This document shows, piece after piece, positions 1 to 8,553 of a stretch of 64,000 bases of DNA; the stretch's first letter is position 1; each line of letters starts with the position of its first letter. The translations under genes and the position numbers were made by a program. Origin of the DNA: Ureibacillus thermophilus (GTDB lineage: Bacteria > Bacillota > Bacilli > Bacillales_A > Planococcaceae); assembly GCF_004331915.1 (NCBI RefSeq), contig NZ_CP036528.1, positions 2,400,273-2,464,272 of the forward strand. Direction: 5' to 3'. The notes under the pieces were generated by a model, which searched no databases, was not told the DNA's origin, and was given only the letters and a program-made list of their open reading frames with translations.

Positions 1-134
1 GTTGCTTGTCCGAAAGTGATGACAACGGCTTGTTCAGATTCATCAACTGTATACCAAGTAGTAAAACCTGTAATAAGTACAATGATAGCAAGAATAACTA
101 ATCCTGTCGTTAATAACGTTCTTTTTACACTCAT
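1..134 (-). CDS. SPFH/band 7 protein, HflK-like (5' part only)
   Basis: Only the first 44 codons are present; the gene runs off the left edge. Reading leftwards from the ATG at 134 gives a short basic N-terminus (MSVKRT), one hydrophobic membrane segment (about residues 7-25), and then YTVDESEQAVV followed by ITFGQ. That last stretch is the typical opening of the SPFH domain in HflK-type proteins. HflK/HflC proteins are membrane-anchored partners that modulate the FtsH protease; this role is family knowledge. A GAGGG ribosome binding site precedes the ATG. It follows phoR on the same strand after a 356-bp gap, so it probably has its own promoter. Another SPFH protein (a flotillin relative) is the main alternative. 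Confidence 0.72.
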   Translation of the reverse strand, partial: MSVKRTLLTTGLVILAIIVLITGFTTWYTVDESEQAVVITFGQA

Positions 135-490
135 CACTTACCCTCTCTTTCTCTTTTTTATATCACTAGCTAATTTACGTAATATTTAGAATAAAAGTTT
201 CATAAATATGAAAAAATTTTTAAAAAAAGAGGGGCTGTCCAGAAAGTCGAACACTTTCGGAAACAGCCTTACTTCTTATAGGAATATTCTCTTAAAAACT
301 TTCCCTGCGGTGGTTACAAAACGCGCCTTTTTGTCGCAATTTATCTGCGGCAAAAACTCTAGCGACAGCCGCAAAGGGGCTTTTTTCTGACGCCCCCTTT
401 TTAAGCGTATACTGATTTGAAAAAGGGAGTTTCTCTTTGAAGTCTAAAGGAGGAATATATAGTTTCCATAACAAGATTGTAAAAAGATTG
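135..490. other. intergenic region with hairpins, no convincing gene
   Basis: This 356-bp gap lies between phoR and the HflK-like gene. It holds a strong imperfect hairpin (233-268, listed separately) and a second inverted repeat near 374-404 (AAAGGGGC paired with GCCCCCTTT). Short open frames exist on both strands, but none has a ribosome binding site or a recognisable product. The sequence looks like decayed repeat material rather than a gene. Confidence 0.55.
233..268 (-). repeat. hairpin repeat, copy A, probable phoR-side terminator
   Basis: The arms GGCTGTcC-aGAAAGT and ACTTTCg-GaAACAGCC pair around a 5-base loop. Read on the minus strand the stem is followed by CTCTTTTTTT, so it can act as a rho-independent terminator downstream of phoR. 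Its core and the trailing ACTTCTTATA are shared with the hairpin at 33551-33586. Its outer part (GGGGCTGTCC, then GAAAGTCGA) resembles the end of the IS1182-like element at 49938. Confidence 0.6.
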
Positions 491-1942
491 TTAAGTTTCT
501 TTATAAAGAGGAATCTTGACTCTCATACAAGTTCCTATTCCTACCGTGCTTTCCACTTCAATTTTTCCTCCGTGGGCGTCCACTAAATGTTTCACGATGG
601 CAAGGCCTAAACCGGTGCCTCCAGAATTTCTGCTGCGGGCTTTGTCAATCCGATAGAAGCGTTCAAAAATACGTGGAATTTCACTTGGCTCAATTCCGCT
701 GCCTTCATCCTCAACTTCCACAATGCCATAATCATCATCTTCTTTAATGCGCAATGTAATGGTAGTATCATTTGGAGAGTATGTGATGCTGTTCATTATA
801 AGATTAGTAAAAATTTGGATTAAACGGTTTTCATCGCCAAGCACTTTTACATCCCGCACAATATCTACATCAAAATCCATATTTTTCTGATCCATTTTCG
901 GGCTTGTCACTTCTACCGCTCGGATTAACACATCTTTTAAACTAGTCGGCAAGAACTTTACTGTAAATCCGTGTTGTTCAATTTTAGATAATTCCAGTAA
1001 ATCTTGAATGAGCATTTGAAGGCGATTGCTTTCCTGATAAATAATTTCCAAAAAGGAAAGGAGCATTTTTTCATCTTTATAAGCCCCATCGAGCAAAGTC
1101 TCCGAAAAACCTTTTATGGAAGTAATCGGTGTCCGGAGCTCATGGGATACATTGGCCACAAAGTCCTTGCGAATTTGTTCAAGACGAATCAGTTCGGTAA
1201 TATCATGCATAACGATGATAATGCCAAGCCACCTGCCATGCTCCCCCACAACAGGCGCCCCATACACTTGTTTATACATTTTTTCATTTTCTATTTCAAT
1301 TGCAATTTGTTTGCGATAAGGCAATTCTGTCAAAAACACATGGTCAATAAACCGTTCCAGTTCCTTTGGCAAATCAAGGGTTAAAAAATTTCTTCCCTTC
1401 ACGTCGCTCATCGATAAATGAAATTCGTCCAAAAAACGCGCATTGGCGATAAACACATTGCCTTCCCGGTCAATCATCATGAGTGCACTGCCCATATTTT
1501 CAATCAACGTGTTAAGCCGCTCATCTTCTATTTCCCGCATCATATCCATTTCTTGAAGATTTCGGGCCAATGTATTGACGGAATTGCGCAAATCAACGAT
1601 GACGGAAGGGCCGCTTGCATACGTCCGGGCTCGATAATTTCCCTTAATTAATTCTTTTGCCGTATGGATGACATTTTCGATCGGTTCCAGCAGTTGATTC
1701 GTTAAACGATTGGCCACATAAGCAATTAATAAAAAAGCTAATGTAAATAAAATAACCAAAATAAAGGCAAGCTGGTATTTAATTTGTTCAATTTGTTCTT
1801 CCGTAAACGGAATGTTATGTTTTATAAAAAAACTTTCCATATAGAAAGGAAATAGCTGACCTAGAACAACGCCAAGGACAGCTATTATCGAACCAGTGAT
1901 TAAAATGAAAATGAAAAACAATCGGTGATTGCGCACTTTCAT
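491..1942 (-). CDS. phoR: phosphate-regulon sensor histidine kinase PhoR
   Basis: This membrane histidine kinase is the partner of PhoP and senses phosphate limitation. Two membrane segments (about residues 8-30 and 58-77) enclose an outer loop of only about 27 residues. They are followed by a HAMP linker, a cytoplasmic PAS domain, the HisKA phosphorylation motif SHELRTP (near residue 267), and an ATPase domain with N (LIMNSITYSP), G1 (DEGSGI) and G2 (GGTGLGLAI) boxes. At 483 residues it is shorter than B. subtilis PhoR (about 579), because the extracytoplasmic PAS domain is missing. The ATG overlaps the PhoP stop as ATGA, so the pair is translationally coupled. The PhoR assignment rests on the partner, the neighbouring mdh, and the PAS-HisKA layout. 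Confidence 0.9.
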   Translation of the reverse strand: MKVRNHRLFFIFILITGSIIAVLGVVLGQLFPFYMESFFIKHNIPFTEEQIEQIKYQLAFILVILFTLAFLLIAYVANRLTNQLLEPIENVIHTAKELIKGNYRARTYASGPSVIVDLRNSVNTLARNLQEMDMMREIEDERLNTLIENMGSALMMIDREGNVFIANARFLDEFHLSMSDVKGRNFLTLDLPKELERFIDHVFLTELPYRKQIAIEIENEKMYKQVYGAPVVGEHGRWLGIIIVMHDITELIRLEQIRKDFVANVSHELRTPITSIKGFSETLLDGAYKDEKMLLSFLEIIYQESNRLQMLIQDLLELSKIEQHGFTVKFLPTSLKDVLIRAVEVTSPKMDQKNMDFDVDIVRDVKVLGDENRLIQIFTNLIMNSITYSPNDTTITLRIKEDDDYGIVEVEDEGSGIEPSEIPRIFERFYRIDKARSRNSGGTGLGLAIVKHLVDAHGGKIEVESTVGIGTCMRVKIPLYKET

Positions 1943-2646
1943 AGCTTTGGCTCCTCAAATTTATAACCGATTCCTCTTATGGTTTTTATAAACTTTGGTT
2001 TGCGGCTATTTTCTTCAATTTTATCTCGCAAATGGCTGATATGAACGTCAACGATTCGCGTATCCCCTACAAAATCATAATTCCAAACAGCACTCAATAA
2101 TTGTTCGCGAGTCAATACACGATTTTTATTTTCCACTAAATACACAAGCAATTCGAATTCTTTCGGAGTAAATTCAAGAGGAATTTTATCTAAAAAAGCT
2201 TCAAAACGCTCTGGATAAACTTCTAAATTTCCAAATTGATAATATTTCCTTTTTTCTTGTTCATGAGGAACGGATTGGAATCGGCGCAAAACAGCTTTAA
2301 CACGGGCGATGAGTTCCCTAGGGCTAAAAGGTTTTGTCATATAGTCATCTGCCCCTAGTTCAAGCCCCAAAACTTTATCAAATTCTTCATCCCGAGCCGT
2401 TAGCATTATGATGGGAATATTTTTCTTTTGTCTTCTCAATTCTTTGCAAATCTCCATCCCATCCATCGAGGGCAGCATTAAATCCAGTAAGATTAAATCC
2501 GGAGATTCATTCAGTGCGAGCTCGAATCCTTCCTTTCCATCATTCGCCACTAATACATCATATCCAGCACGTTCTAAATTGTACTTAATCAATGTTGCAA
2601 TCGATGTTTCGTCTTCTACAATTAAAATGGTTTTATTCGATGTCAT
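1939..2646 (-). CDS. phoP: phosphate-regulon response regulator PhoP
   Basis: This is an OmpR/PhoB-class DNA-binding regulator. An N-terminal receiver domain carries the acidic pair in IVEDE, the phospho-acceptor Asp in LILLDLMLP and the conserved Lys in MTKPF. A C-terminal winged helix ends with RGIGYKF. It is phosphorylated by PhoR, and in Bacillus it activates phosphate scavenging and cell-wall teichuronic acid genes. I chose the ATG at 2646 (MTSNKT, 235 residues) because GGAGGA lies at 2651-2656 just upstream. The earlier in-frame ATG at 2658 overlaps that ribosome binding site and has none of its own. It lies downstream of the MaoC-like gene and is coupled to phoR by a 4-bp overlap. Confidence 0.94.
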   Translation of the reverse strand: MTSNKTILIVEDETSIATLIKYNLERAGYDVLVANDGKEGFELALNESPDLILLDLMLPSMDGMEICKELRRQKKNIPIIMLTARDEEFDKVLGLELGADDYMTKPFSPRELIARVKAVLRRFQSVPHEQEKRKYYQFGNLEVYPERFEAFLDKIPLEFTPKEFELLVYLVENKNRVLTREQLLSAVWNYDFVGDTRIVDVHISHLRDKIEENSRKPKFIKTIRGIGYKFEEPKL

Positions 2647-2694
2647 TTTTTCCTCCATAATTTCTTAATGATTTGAAACTCCCTATATTTCAAA

Positions 2695-3144
2695 TCAGTT
2701 CGCTTTTTCAGAAGGAGGCAGAACTTTCAACATACCTTGCATGACGATCTGGTTATTTTGATTGATTCCATTGACTTGAATGGTTACTAATTGATTTTCA
2801 TAATCAATGTTCTGTACTTCCAATAAAACTTCGATTGTTTCATAGTGGTACACTGGTTGCAAATATTTCAAATTTTGTTCCCAAATATGCGACCCCGGAC
2901 CAGGCAAGAGCTTGGAAACGGCACTCGTCACAATCCCATTCAGCATGATTGGCGGGACAATCGGTTTTTTAAAAACTGTTTCTTTCGCATATTCATGTTG
3001 AATATACAATGGGTTATTATCATTTGTTAATCCTAAATATAAAAGCAAGTCTTTATCTTCAATTGTTTCTACTAAGTGAACCCTCTCGCCAATTTCAATT
3101 TCATCAATTTTTTTCCCTATCTTGGTTCTAGTCCCTTTTAACAA
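2695..3144 (-). CDS. MaoC-like hotdog-fold protein, possibly catalytically degenerate
   Basis: The 149-residue protein has the layout of a single MaoC/(R)-hydratase hotdog domain: an N-terminal strand region, the segment DNNPLY (D42 to Y47) and a central FKKPIVPPIMLNG helix region. Family members hydrate enoyl-CoA using Asp and His in a D-x-N-P-L-H motif. Here Asp is kept but His is replaced by Tyr47, and the following Asp by Gln, so classical hydratase activity is doubtful. The start is the TTG at 3144, because AGGAGG lies 10 bases upstream; the in-frame ATG at 3192 has no site. It sits between mdh and phoP on the same strand, so it may be read with mdh. Confidence 0.75.
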   Translation of the reverse strand: MLKGTRTKIGKKIDEIEIGERVHLVETIEDKDLLLYLGLTNDNNPLYIQHEYAKETVFKKPIVPPIMLNGIVTSAVSKLLPGPGSHIWEQNLKYLQPVYHYETIEVLLEVQNIDYENQLVTIQVNGINQNNQIVMQGMLKVLPPSEKAN

Positions 3145-3227
3145 TTGAATAATTCCTCCTAAATAAAATCCGTTACACTTCCATAGTATCAATTTTTTCA
3201 GAAAATAGCCACAATCACAACATTGGA

Positions 3228-4166
3228 TTATTTTAATGCTTGCATGACGTTTATGACGGATTCAGCTGATTTTTTCAATGCAGCTTGCTCTTCCTCTGTT
3301 AATTCCAATTCATAGATTTTTTCCACCCCGTTGGCACCTAAAAGGGTTGGCACACCTAAGAAAATATCTTGAAATCCGTATTCCCCTTCTAAATAAGCAA
3401 CTGTCGGCAAAATGCGGCGCTGGTCTTTGATGATGGCTTCTGCCATTTCCACAAGGGCAGCTGATGGAGCATAATAAGCAGAACCATTTCCTAATAAATT
3501 AACGATTTCACCGCCGCCAACCCGTGTTCTTTGAACAATTTGCTCTAATCGTTCTTTTGGCACTAATGTTTCAACTGGTATTCCTCCCACATAAGAATAG
3601 CGAGTGAGTGGCACCATTGAATCCCCATGGCCGCCTAAAACAAAGCCAGTCACATCGTTTACAGATACGTTTAATTCCTCTGCAATAAAGGCGCGGAATC
3701 TGGCTGTATCTAAAATACCGGATTGCCCCATCACTTTATTTTTTGGAAGGCCGGATTCTTTATATGCGACGTATGTCATGGCATCTACAGGATTCGTTAA
3801 AACAATGATTGTCGGGTCTTTTGAATATTTCATAATTTCTTTCGTTACGGACTTTACGACATTTTGATTGATTTGCACTAAATCATCGCGGCTCATGCCA
3901 GGCTTTCTTGCAACACCGGCTGTTATAATCACCAAATCGGAATTGGCCGTTTTTTCATAATCGGAAGTGCCGATCACATAGGAATCGTAGCCTTGGATTG
4001 GCGCGGCTTCCCACATATCCAACGCTTTTCCTTTTGTTGGATTTTCCGCCTCCGGAATATCAACTAACACCACATCACCTAATTCCTTTTGAGCCAATAA
4101 AAACGCTGTTGTTGCGCCTGTAAAGCCTGCCCCAATAACAGAAATTTTTTTTCTTTTTAAAGACAT
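3228..4166 (-). CDS. mdh: malate dehydrogenase
   Basis: It oxidises malate to oxaloacetate with NAD in the TCA cycle. The protein is of the LDH-like type: the Rossmann motif is [12 protein letters not shown], the NAD-selecting acid is in LVDIPE, the substrate-binding arginines are in [10 protein letters not shown], and the catalytic His is in [10 protein letters not shown]. The start at 4166 gives 312 residues, the usual length in Bacillus, with GGGGG about 7 bases upstream. An in-frame start at 4181 would add five residues. It is the third gene of citZ-icd-mdh, but a terminator-like hairpin at 4203-4234 separates it from icd, so mdh may also have its own promoter. Confidence 0.97.
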   Translation of the reverse strand: MSLKRKKISVIGAGFTGATTAFLLAQKELGDVVLVDIPEAENPTKGKALDMWEAAPIQGYDSYVIGTSDYEKTANSDLVIITAGVARKPGMSRDDLVQINQNVVKSVTKEIMKYSKDPTIIVLTNPVDAMTYVAYKESGLPKNKVMGQSGILDTARFRAFIAEELNVSVNDVTGFVLGGHGDSMVPLTRYSYVGGIPVETLVPKERLEQIVQRTRVGGGEIVNLLGNGSAYYAPSAALVEMAEAIIKDQRRILPTVAYLEGEYGFQDIFLGVPTLLGANGVEKIYELELTEEEQAALKKSAESVINVMQALK

Positions 4167-4202
4167 ATGTATGACCCCCATTATGTTTTTGATATATAAA
4201 AA

Positions 4203-4234
4203 GGGTCGTCCCTTTCTGGTGATTGAGACGGCCC
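4203..4234 (-). terminator. terminator-like hairpin between icd and mdh
   Basis: On the minus strand GGGCCGTC pairs with GACGACCC across a 16-base loop and is followed by TTTTTATAT. It lies 67 bases past the icd stop and 37 bases before the mdh start. It could stop part of the transcription coming from citZ-icd. Confidence 0.6.
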
Positions 4235-4300
4235 AATTTATTATAGAAATTCAACAACAGCTGTTGAAAATCCTTCTAACTATTTACTCTTTTTTAAGAA

Positions 4301-5566
4301 TTAAAGGTTTTTAATAACTGCATCTGCAAATTCAGAGCATTTCACTTCTGTCGCGCCATCCATTAAGCGTGCGAAGTCATATGTTACAACTTTAGAAGCA
4401 ATTGTTTTTTCGATTGCTTTAATAATCATATCAGCTGCTTCTTTCCAGCCAAGGTGTTCGAACATTAATACACCAGAAAGAATTACTGAAGATGGGTTCA
4501 CTTTATCTAAACCTGCATATTTAGGAGCAGTACCGTGAGTTGCTTCGAAGATCGCATGTCCAGTTACATAGTTGATGTTTGCTCCTGGAGCGATACCGAT
4601 ACCGCCAACTTGTGCAGCTAATGCATCAGAAATGTAGTCACCGTTTAAGTTCATTGTTGCTACTACATCGAATTCTTTTGGACGAGTTAATACTTGTTGT
4701 AAGAAGATATCAGCGATTGTATCTTTTACGATAATTTTGCCAGCTGCTTCAGCTTCGGCTTGTGCTGCATTCGCTGCTTCAACACCTTTTTCTGCTTTAA
4801 TGCGGTCGTATTGATCCCATGTGAATACTTTATCGCCGAATTCACGTTCAGCTAATGCATAACCCCATTTTTTGAAGCCGCCTTCAGTGAATTTCATGAT
4901 GTTACCTTTATGAACTAATGTTACAGATTTGCGGCCTTCGCGGATTGCATATTCAATTGCAGCGCGGATTAAGCGTTCAGAACCTTCGATTGAAACTGGT
5001 TTAATACCAATTGCAGAAGATTCTGGGAAGCGGATTTTCTTCACGCCAAATTCATCTTGTAAGATTTTGATTAATTTTTTCGCATCATCTGATTGCGCTT
5101 CGTATTCAATACCTGCGTAAATGTCTTCTGTATTTTCACGGAAAATTACCATGTCAACGTGTTCAGGGTGTTTTACAGGAGATGGGACACCTTCGAAGTA
5201 ACGAACAGGGCGTAAGCATACGTACAAGTCTAATTCTTGACGCAATGCAACGTTTAGAGAACGAATTCCTCCACCTACTGGAGTTGTAAGAGGACCTTTG
5301 ATTGCGATTAAATATTCGCTGATTTTATCTAATGTTTCTTGTGGTAACCATTCACCAGTTTGATTAAAAGCTTTTTCACCCGCAAGAACTTCTAACCATT
5401 GAATTTTTCTTTCACCATTGTAAGCTTTTTCAACAGCTGCATCGAATACGCGAACAGCAGCAGCCCAAATATCTGGTCCAGTACCATCTCCTTCGATGAA
5501 AGGGATGATTGGATTATTAGGTACTATTAATTTACCATTTTCTACTGTAATTTTACCGTTAGTCAT
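4301..5566 (-). CDS. icd: isocitrate dehydrogenase (NADP)
   Basis: It oxidatively decarboxylates isocitrate to 2-oxoglutarate. At 421 residues it has the normal length for the bacterial dimeric enzyme. Visible signatures are the N-terminal [14 protein letters not shown], the substrate loop [17 protein letters not shown] with isocitrate-binding Ser, Asn and Arg, [15 protein letters not shown], and the late cofactor-site segment [17 protein letters not shown] lies 8 bases before the ATG. It follows citZ by about 104 bases, and the gap contains a strong 13-bp hairpin just upstream of the ribosome binding site. Confidence 0.97.
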   Translation of the reverse strand: MTNGKITVENGKLIVPNNPIIPFIEGDGTGPDIWAAAVRVFDAAVEKAYNGERKIQWLEVLAGEKAFNQTGEWLPQETLDKISEYLIAIKGPLTTPVGGGIRSLNVALRQELDLYVCLRPVRYFEGVPSPVKHPEHVDMVIFRENTEDIYAGIEYEAQSDDAKKLIKILQDEFGVKKIRFPESSAIGIKPVSIEGSERLIRAAIEYAIREGRKSVTLVHKGNIMKFTEGGFKKWGYALAEREFGDKVFTWDQYDRIKAEKGVEAANAAQAEAEAAGKIIVKDTIADIFLQQVLTRPKEFDVVATMNLNGDYISDALAAQVGGIGIAPGANINYVTGHAIFEATHGTAPKYAGLDKVNPSSVILSGVLMFEHLGWKEAADMIIKAIEKTIASKVVTYDFARLMDGATEVKCSEFADAVIKNL

Positions 5567-5592
5567 GAATGTTGCCTCCTATATTCATAAGT

Positions 5593-5624
5593 CTAGGACT
5601 GTGTTATATAAAACACAGTCCTAG
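5593..5624 (-). promoter_or_regulatory. strong hairpin in the icd 5' leader
   Basis: CTAGGACTGTGTT pairs perfectly with AACACAGTCCTAG around a 6-base loop. No T-run follows in the icd direction; ACTTATGAATAT and then the icd GGAGG come next. The hairpin therefore looks more like an mRNA-processing or stability element than a terminator. It is the only marked structure between citZ and icd. Confidence 0.55.
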
Positions 5625-5670
5625 TGTATTTTAGCATATTTTCTAAAATTTTTTCATTCTAATTTATTCA

Positions 5671-6786
5671 TTATCTTTCTTCAATTGGAACATATTGTTG
5701 ATGTTTTGGACCAACATATTCAGCACGAGGACGGATTAAGCGGTTATTTGCATATTGTTCAAGAATGTGTGCAAGCCATCCTGATGTACGAGATACTGCA
5801 AAGATTGGTGTGAATAGGTCATGTTCAATGTCAAGTGAGTCATATACAGATGCTGAGAAGAAGTCAACGTTTGCTGGAAGTCCTTTTTGACCAACAACAA
5901 GGTCATGGATTTTCACTGACATTTCATATAATTCTGGTTTACCTCTTAATTTAGTTAATTTTTCGCTCATTACGCGCAAATGTTTTGCACGTGGGTCGCC
6001 TTTGCGGTATACGCGGTGACCGAAGCCCATGATTTTTTCTTTGTTATTTAATTTATTCATGATATATGGTTCTACATTTTCAATTGAACCGATTTCAGTT
6101 AACATTTTCATTACTTGTTCGTTTGCTCCACCATGAAGTGGTCCTTTTAACGCGCCGATTGCAGCAGTGATTCCAGAATATACATCTGAAAGTGTAGCTA
6201 CGCAAACGCGTGCAGTGAATGTTGAAGCGTTTAATTCATGGTCTGCATGCAAAACTAATGCTTTGTTGAATGCTTCAACTTCGATTGGATCTGGCTCTTT
6301 TCCGTGCAACATGTATAAGAAGTTTGCTGCATAGCCTAGTTCAACTTTTGGAGCAACTGGCTCTAAACCTCTACGGATGCGAGAGAATGCTGCTACGATT
6401 GTGCCGATTTTTGCTTGAATGCGGATTGCTTTTCTGTAGTTTGCTTCTTCGCTCATTACATCCGCTTCATCATCGTATGAAGCAAGCAATGAAACTGCTG
6501 TGCGCAACGCAGCCATTGGATGAACTTTATCGATAGGCATTGATTTAAATAAATCGATAATTTGTTGAGGAATTTCAGCATTTTCAGCTAATTGTTGTTT
6601 AAGTTCATCTAATTCTTCTTGTTTTGGTAAACGTTGATGCCATAATAGATAAACAACTTCTTCAAATGAAGAGTTTTCCGCTAAGTCATCGATGCTATAA
6701 CCTACATATGTAAGATTATCATCGATTATTGAACTGATTTTGGATTCAGCAGCAATAATACCTTCTAATCCGCGTGTTGCTGTCAT
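5671..6786 (-). CDS. citZ: citrate synthase
   Basis: It condenses oxaloacetate and acetyl-CoA into citrate. The 371-residue protein matches the short Gram-positive type II-like citrate synthases. The catalytic residues lie in GPLHGGANE, in MGFGHRVYRKGDPR, and in an Asp in NVDFFSASVYDSL. The N-terminus TRGLEGIIAAESKISSI is typical of CitZ. A GAGAGGGAG site precedes the ATG. It is the first gene of citZ-icd-mdh, and a near-consensus promoter lies about 130 bases upstream with a cre-like site on its start point. Confidence 0.96.
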   Translation of the reverse strand: MTATRGLEGIIAAESKISSIIDDNLTYVGYSIDDLAENSSFEEVVYLLWHQRLPKQEELDELKQQLAENAEIPQQIIDLFKSMPIDKVHPMAALRTAVSLLASYDDEADVMSEEANYRKAIRIQAKIGTIVAAFSRIRRGLEPVAPKVELGYAANFLYMLHGKEPDPIEVEAFNKALVLHADHELNASTFTARVCVATLSDVYSGITAAIGALKGPLHGGANEQVMKMLTEIGSIENVEPYIMNKLNNKEKIMGFGHRVYRKGDPRAKHLRVMSEKLTKLRGKPELYEMSVKIHDLVVGQKGLPANVDFFSASVYDSLDIEHDLFTPIFAVSRTSGWLAHILEQYANNRLIRPRAEYVGPKHQQYVPIEER

Positions 6787-6900
6787 AAAAAATCGCTCCC
6801 TCTCTTAAAAAGATTTAATAAAAAATGTAAGTTCTGTTTGTAAGTGCTTTCTTTTTCTTTTATACCACTTACGGTCGTTTCGCTCAAAATGAACCTATTA

Positions 6901-6915
6901 TTAAATCGCTTACAA
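6901..6915 (-). promoter_or_regulatory. cre-like CcpA operator at citZ
   Basis: The minus strand reads TTGTAAGCGATTTAA, which matches the cre consensus WTGNAANCGNWNNCW at all but one position. It covers the predicted transcription start of citZ. Bound CcpA would therefore block initiation; CcpA itself is encoded at 60329-61339. CcpA repression of citZ is known in B. subtilis; the site here is inferred from sequence only. Confidence 0.62.
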
Positions 6916-6920
6916 TGAAC

Positions 6921-6949
6921 ATTATAATAAATTTTGACGGCATTGTGAA
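6921..6949 (-). promoter_or_regulatory. citZ promoter (sigma-A type)
   Basis: On the minus strand TTCACA (6944-6949) and TATAAT (6921-6926) are separated by exactly 17 bases. This matches the -35 box at five of six positions and the -10 box fully. The predicted start is near 6914, about 128 bases before the citZ ATG. Confidence 0.72.
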
Positions 6950-7057
6950 TATTTTTTCAAAAATAAAGGAAAAAAAGTGTTTCGAAGAAAAGTGAAATTT
7001 TTCGACGAATATTTTTTCGTGTTCGAGATTATATTTACTTAAAATTAGGAGTGATGA

Positions 7058-8029
7058 TTGTTGCAATTGAATAAATTTTCAGATTATACCAATCAAAATA
7101 AAATTCAATTTTTAGTCTTGATTCTATATTTTGTTTTCCTATGGCTTGTGCTCCCAATCTCGCTTGCAATACTTTTTGCATATTTATTATACCCAATTAT
7201 CCACTTTTTCCATCAACGATTGAAACTTCCTTATATCATTAGTGCCATCATTATATCTATATTAATTTTCCTATCTTTTTATTCCTTCTTTTATATCACC
7301 ATCCAAAGCATTATTTCCATTTACCCAGAAGTAAAGAAACAAGTAGAAGATCTTCAATTGTTTAATTCCGAATATTTATTCATATTGGAAAAACTTTTCA
7401 ACGAATCATTAAAATATATTGATACAGCCATTATGGGCTTAGCAAGTTACTTGCAAAATATTTTTCAATATTTATTTGAAATCTTTGTTTTTTTCGTCGC
7501 CTTTTTCTTTGCTTTATTTGAATCTAAAAGAGATCGGTACTGGTTTTTTATCTATGTTCCTAAATCTTACCGCAATGCTTGGAAACAATATTTCGAGAAA
7601 GCTACAAACCTGTTTAGCTATTTTTTATACGTAGAATTTCAGTTGTTCATCATTACTTTTTTTCTTCTAAGTATTGGACTTGCATTGCTTCAATTTGATA
7701 AGCCATTGAATAAAGCCTTTTTAATTTCTTTTGCCGATGTGCTTCCGTTTTTCGGAATTGGTTTATTTCTCATTCCGATTGCCATCTACTTTTTCGCCAT
7801 TGGAGAAAAGTTTTTAAGTTTTGCCTTGCTTTTGCTTTATATTTTTATTCAAATTACAAGGCAGCTAACTGAATCCTTATTGTGGGCATCCACCTTCCAG
7901 CTGCGAACGGTCCACACATTTTTCATCAGCGCTGCCTCCATTTTGTTATTCGGCGTCTATGGGATTTTGCTCAGTCCGTTTTTGTTGTTGGTTGCCGTCA
8001 AGCTCAAGCAAAAAACTATCTCCGGATGA
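7058..8029 (+). CDS. ytvI: AI-2E family transporter-like membrane protein YtvI
   Basis: This 323-residue integral membrane protein has about seven to eight hydrophobic segments: two or three near residues 18-85, a long polar stretch around 90-130, then segments between 140 and 310. The signature LISFADVLPFFGIGLFLIP in the second half and the tail motif GVYGILLSPFLL are typical of the AI-2E/PerM (UPF0118) family. Some relatives act as exporters or Na+/H+ antiporters, but the substrate here is unknown. The TTG at 7058 follows AGGAG by 6 bases; a second TTG at 7061 is also possible. It diverges from citZ, and its 3' end overlaps the convergent fxsA gene by 14 bp. Confidence 0.83.
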   Translation: MLQLNKFSDYTNQNKIQFLVLILYFVFLWLVLPISLAILFAYLLYPIIHFFHQRLKLPYIISAIIISILIFLSFYSFFYITIQSIISIYPEVKKQVEDLQLFNSEYLFILEKLFNESLKYIDTAIMGLASYLQNIFQYLFEIFVFFVAFFFALFESKRDRYWFFIYVPKSYRNAWKQYFEKATNLFSYFLYVEFQLFIITFFLLSIGLALLQFDKPLNKAFLISFADVLPFFGIGLFLIPIAIYFFAIGEKFLSFALLLLYIFIQITRQLTESLLWASTFQLRTVHTFFISAASILLFGVYGILLSPFLLLVAVKLKQKTISG

Positions 8030-8405
8030 TAATGACTTGATTGTTCTCCATTCTTTTTCGAATCCATTCCACAATCATAGGCTTGTACAATTGTCTAGTC
8101 CAAGGGAGAGCCATTGTAAAAGCAATCAAATCAGAAATAAAACCAGGAAGCAAAAACAAAACACCCGCTAAAAATACGAGAAATGCATCTACCATGGCAT
8201 ATCCAGGCGGTTCTCCCCTGTTGATGCTGTCCCGAATATTTTGTAGAGATTTTAACCCTTGTTTTTTCGTAATGGCAACGCCTAACACGCTTGCAAGCAA
8301 AATAAGCAATAATGTGCTTAAAACGCCCAACCAATTACCGATAATGATGAACATCGCAATTTCTATTAAAACAAATACAATGCTAATCAAGAAGAATTTT
8401 TTCAA
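8016..8405 (-). CDS. fxsA: FxsA family membrane protein
   Basis: The 129-residue protein has the FxsA/YtzA (UPF0716) layout: an N-terminal hydrophobic pair (IFVLIEIAMFIIIGNW), the conserved GxxxTLLLILLASVLG segment, and FLVFLAGVLFLLPGFISD, the family hallmark with LLPGF. In E. coli, FxsA overproduction relieves F-plasmid exclusion of phage T7; its role in Bacillus is not known. The start is a TTG at 8405 after GAGGG. The last codons overlap ytvI tail to tail. Confidence 0.85.
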   Translation of the reverse strand: MKKFFLISIVFVLIEIAMFIIIGNWLGVLSTLLLILLASVLGVAITKKQGLKSLQNIRDSINRGEPPGYAMVDAFLVFLAGVLFLLPGFISDLIAFTMALPWTRQLYKPMIVEWIRKRMENNQVIIIRR

Positions 8406-8553
8406 CGAATACCCTCCATTAGAGTCATTTTCTTATACTTTTTATATACGAAATAATAGGAAAAAAGTTTCACCAAATTTCTATTGGCAATGCTAAGTTA
8501 TTTTTCAAATCTGATTGCTCCTTAGTTCATTTTCAAGCAAACAAAAAATATAA

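Noticed and set aside
208-474. Two 60-codon open frames on opposite strands next to phoR
   Set aside because: They overlap the hairpins, lack ribosome binding sites and have unlikely composition.
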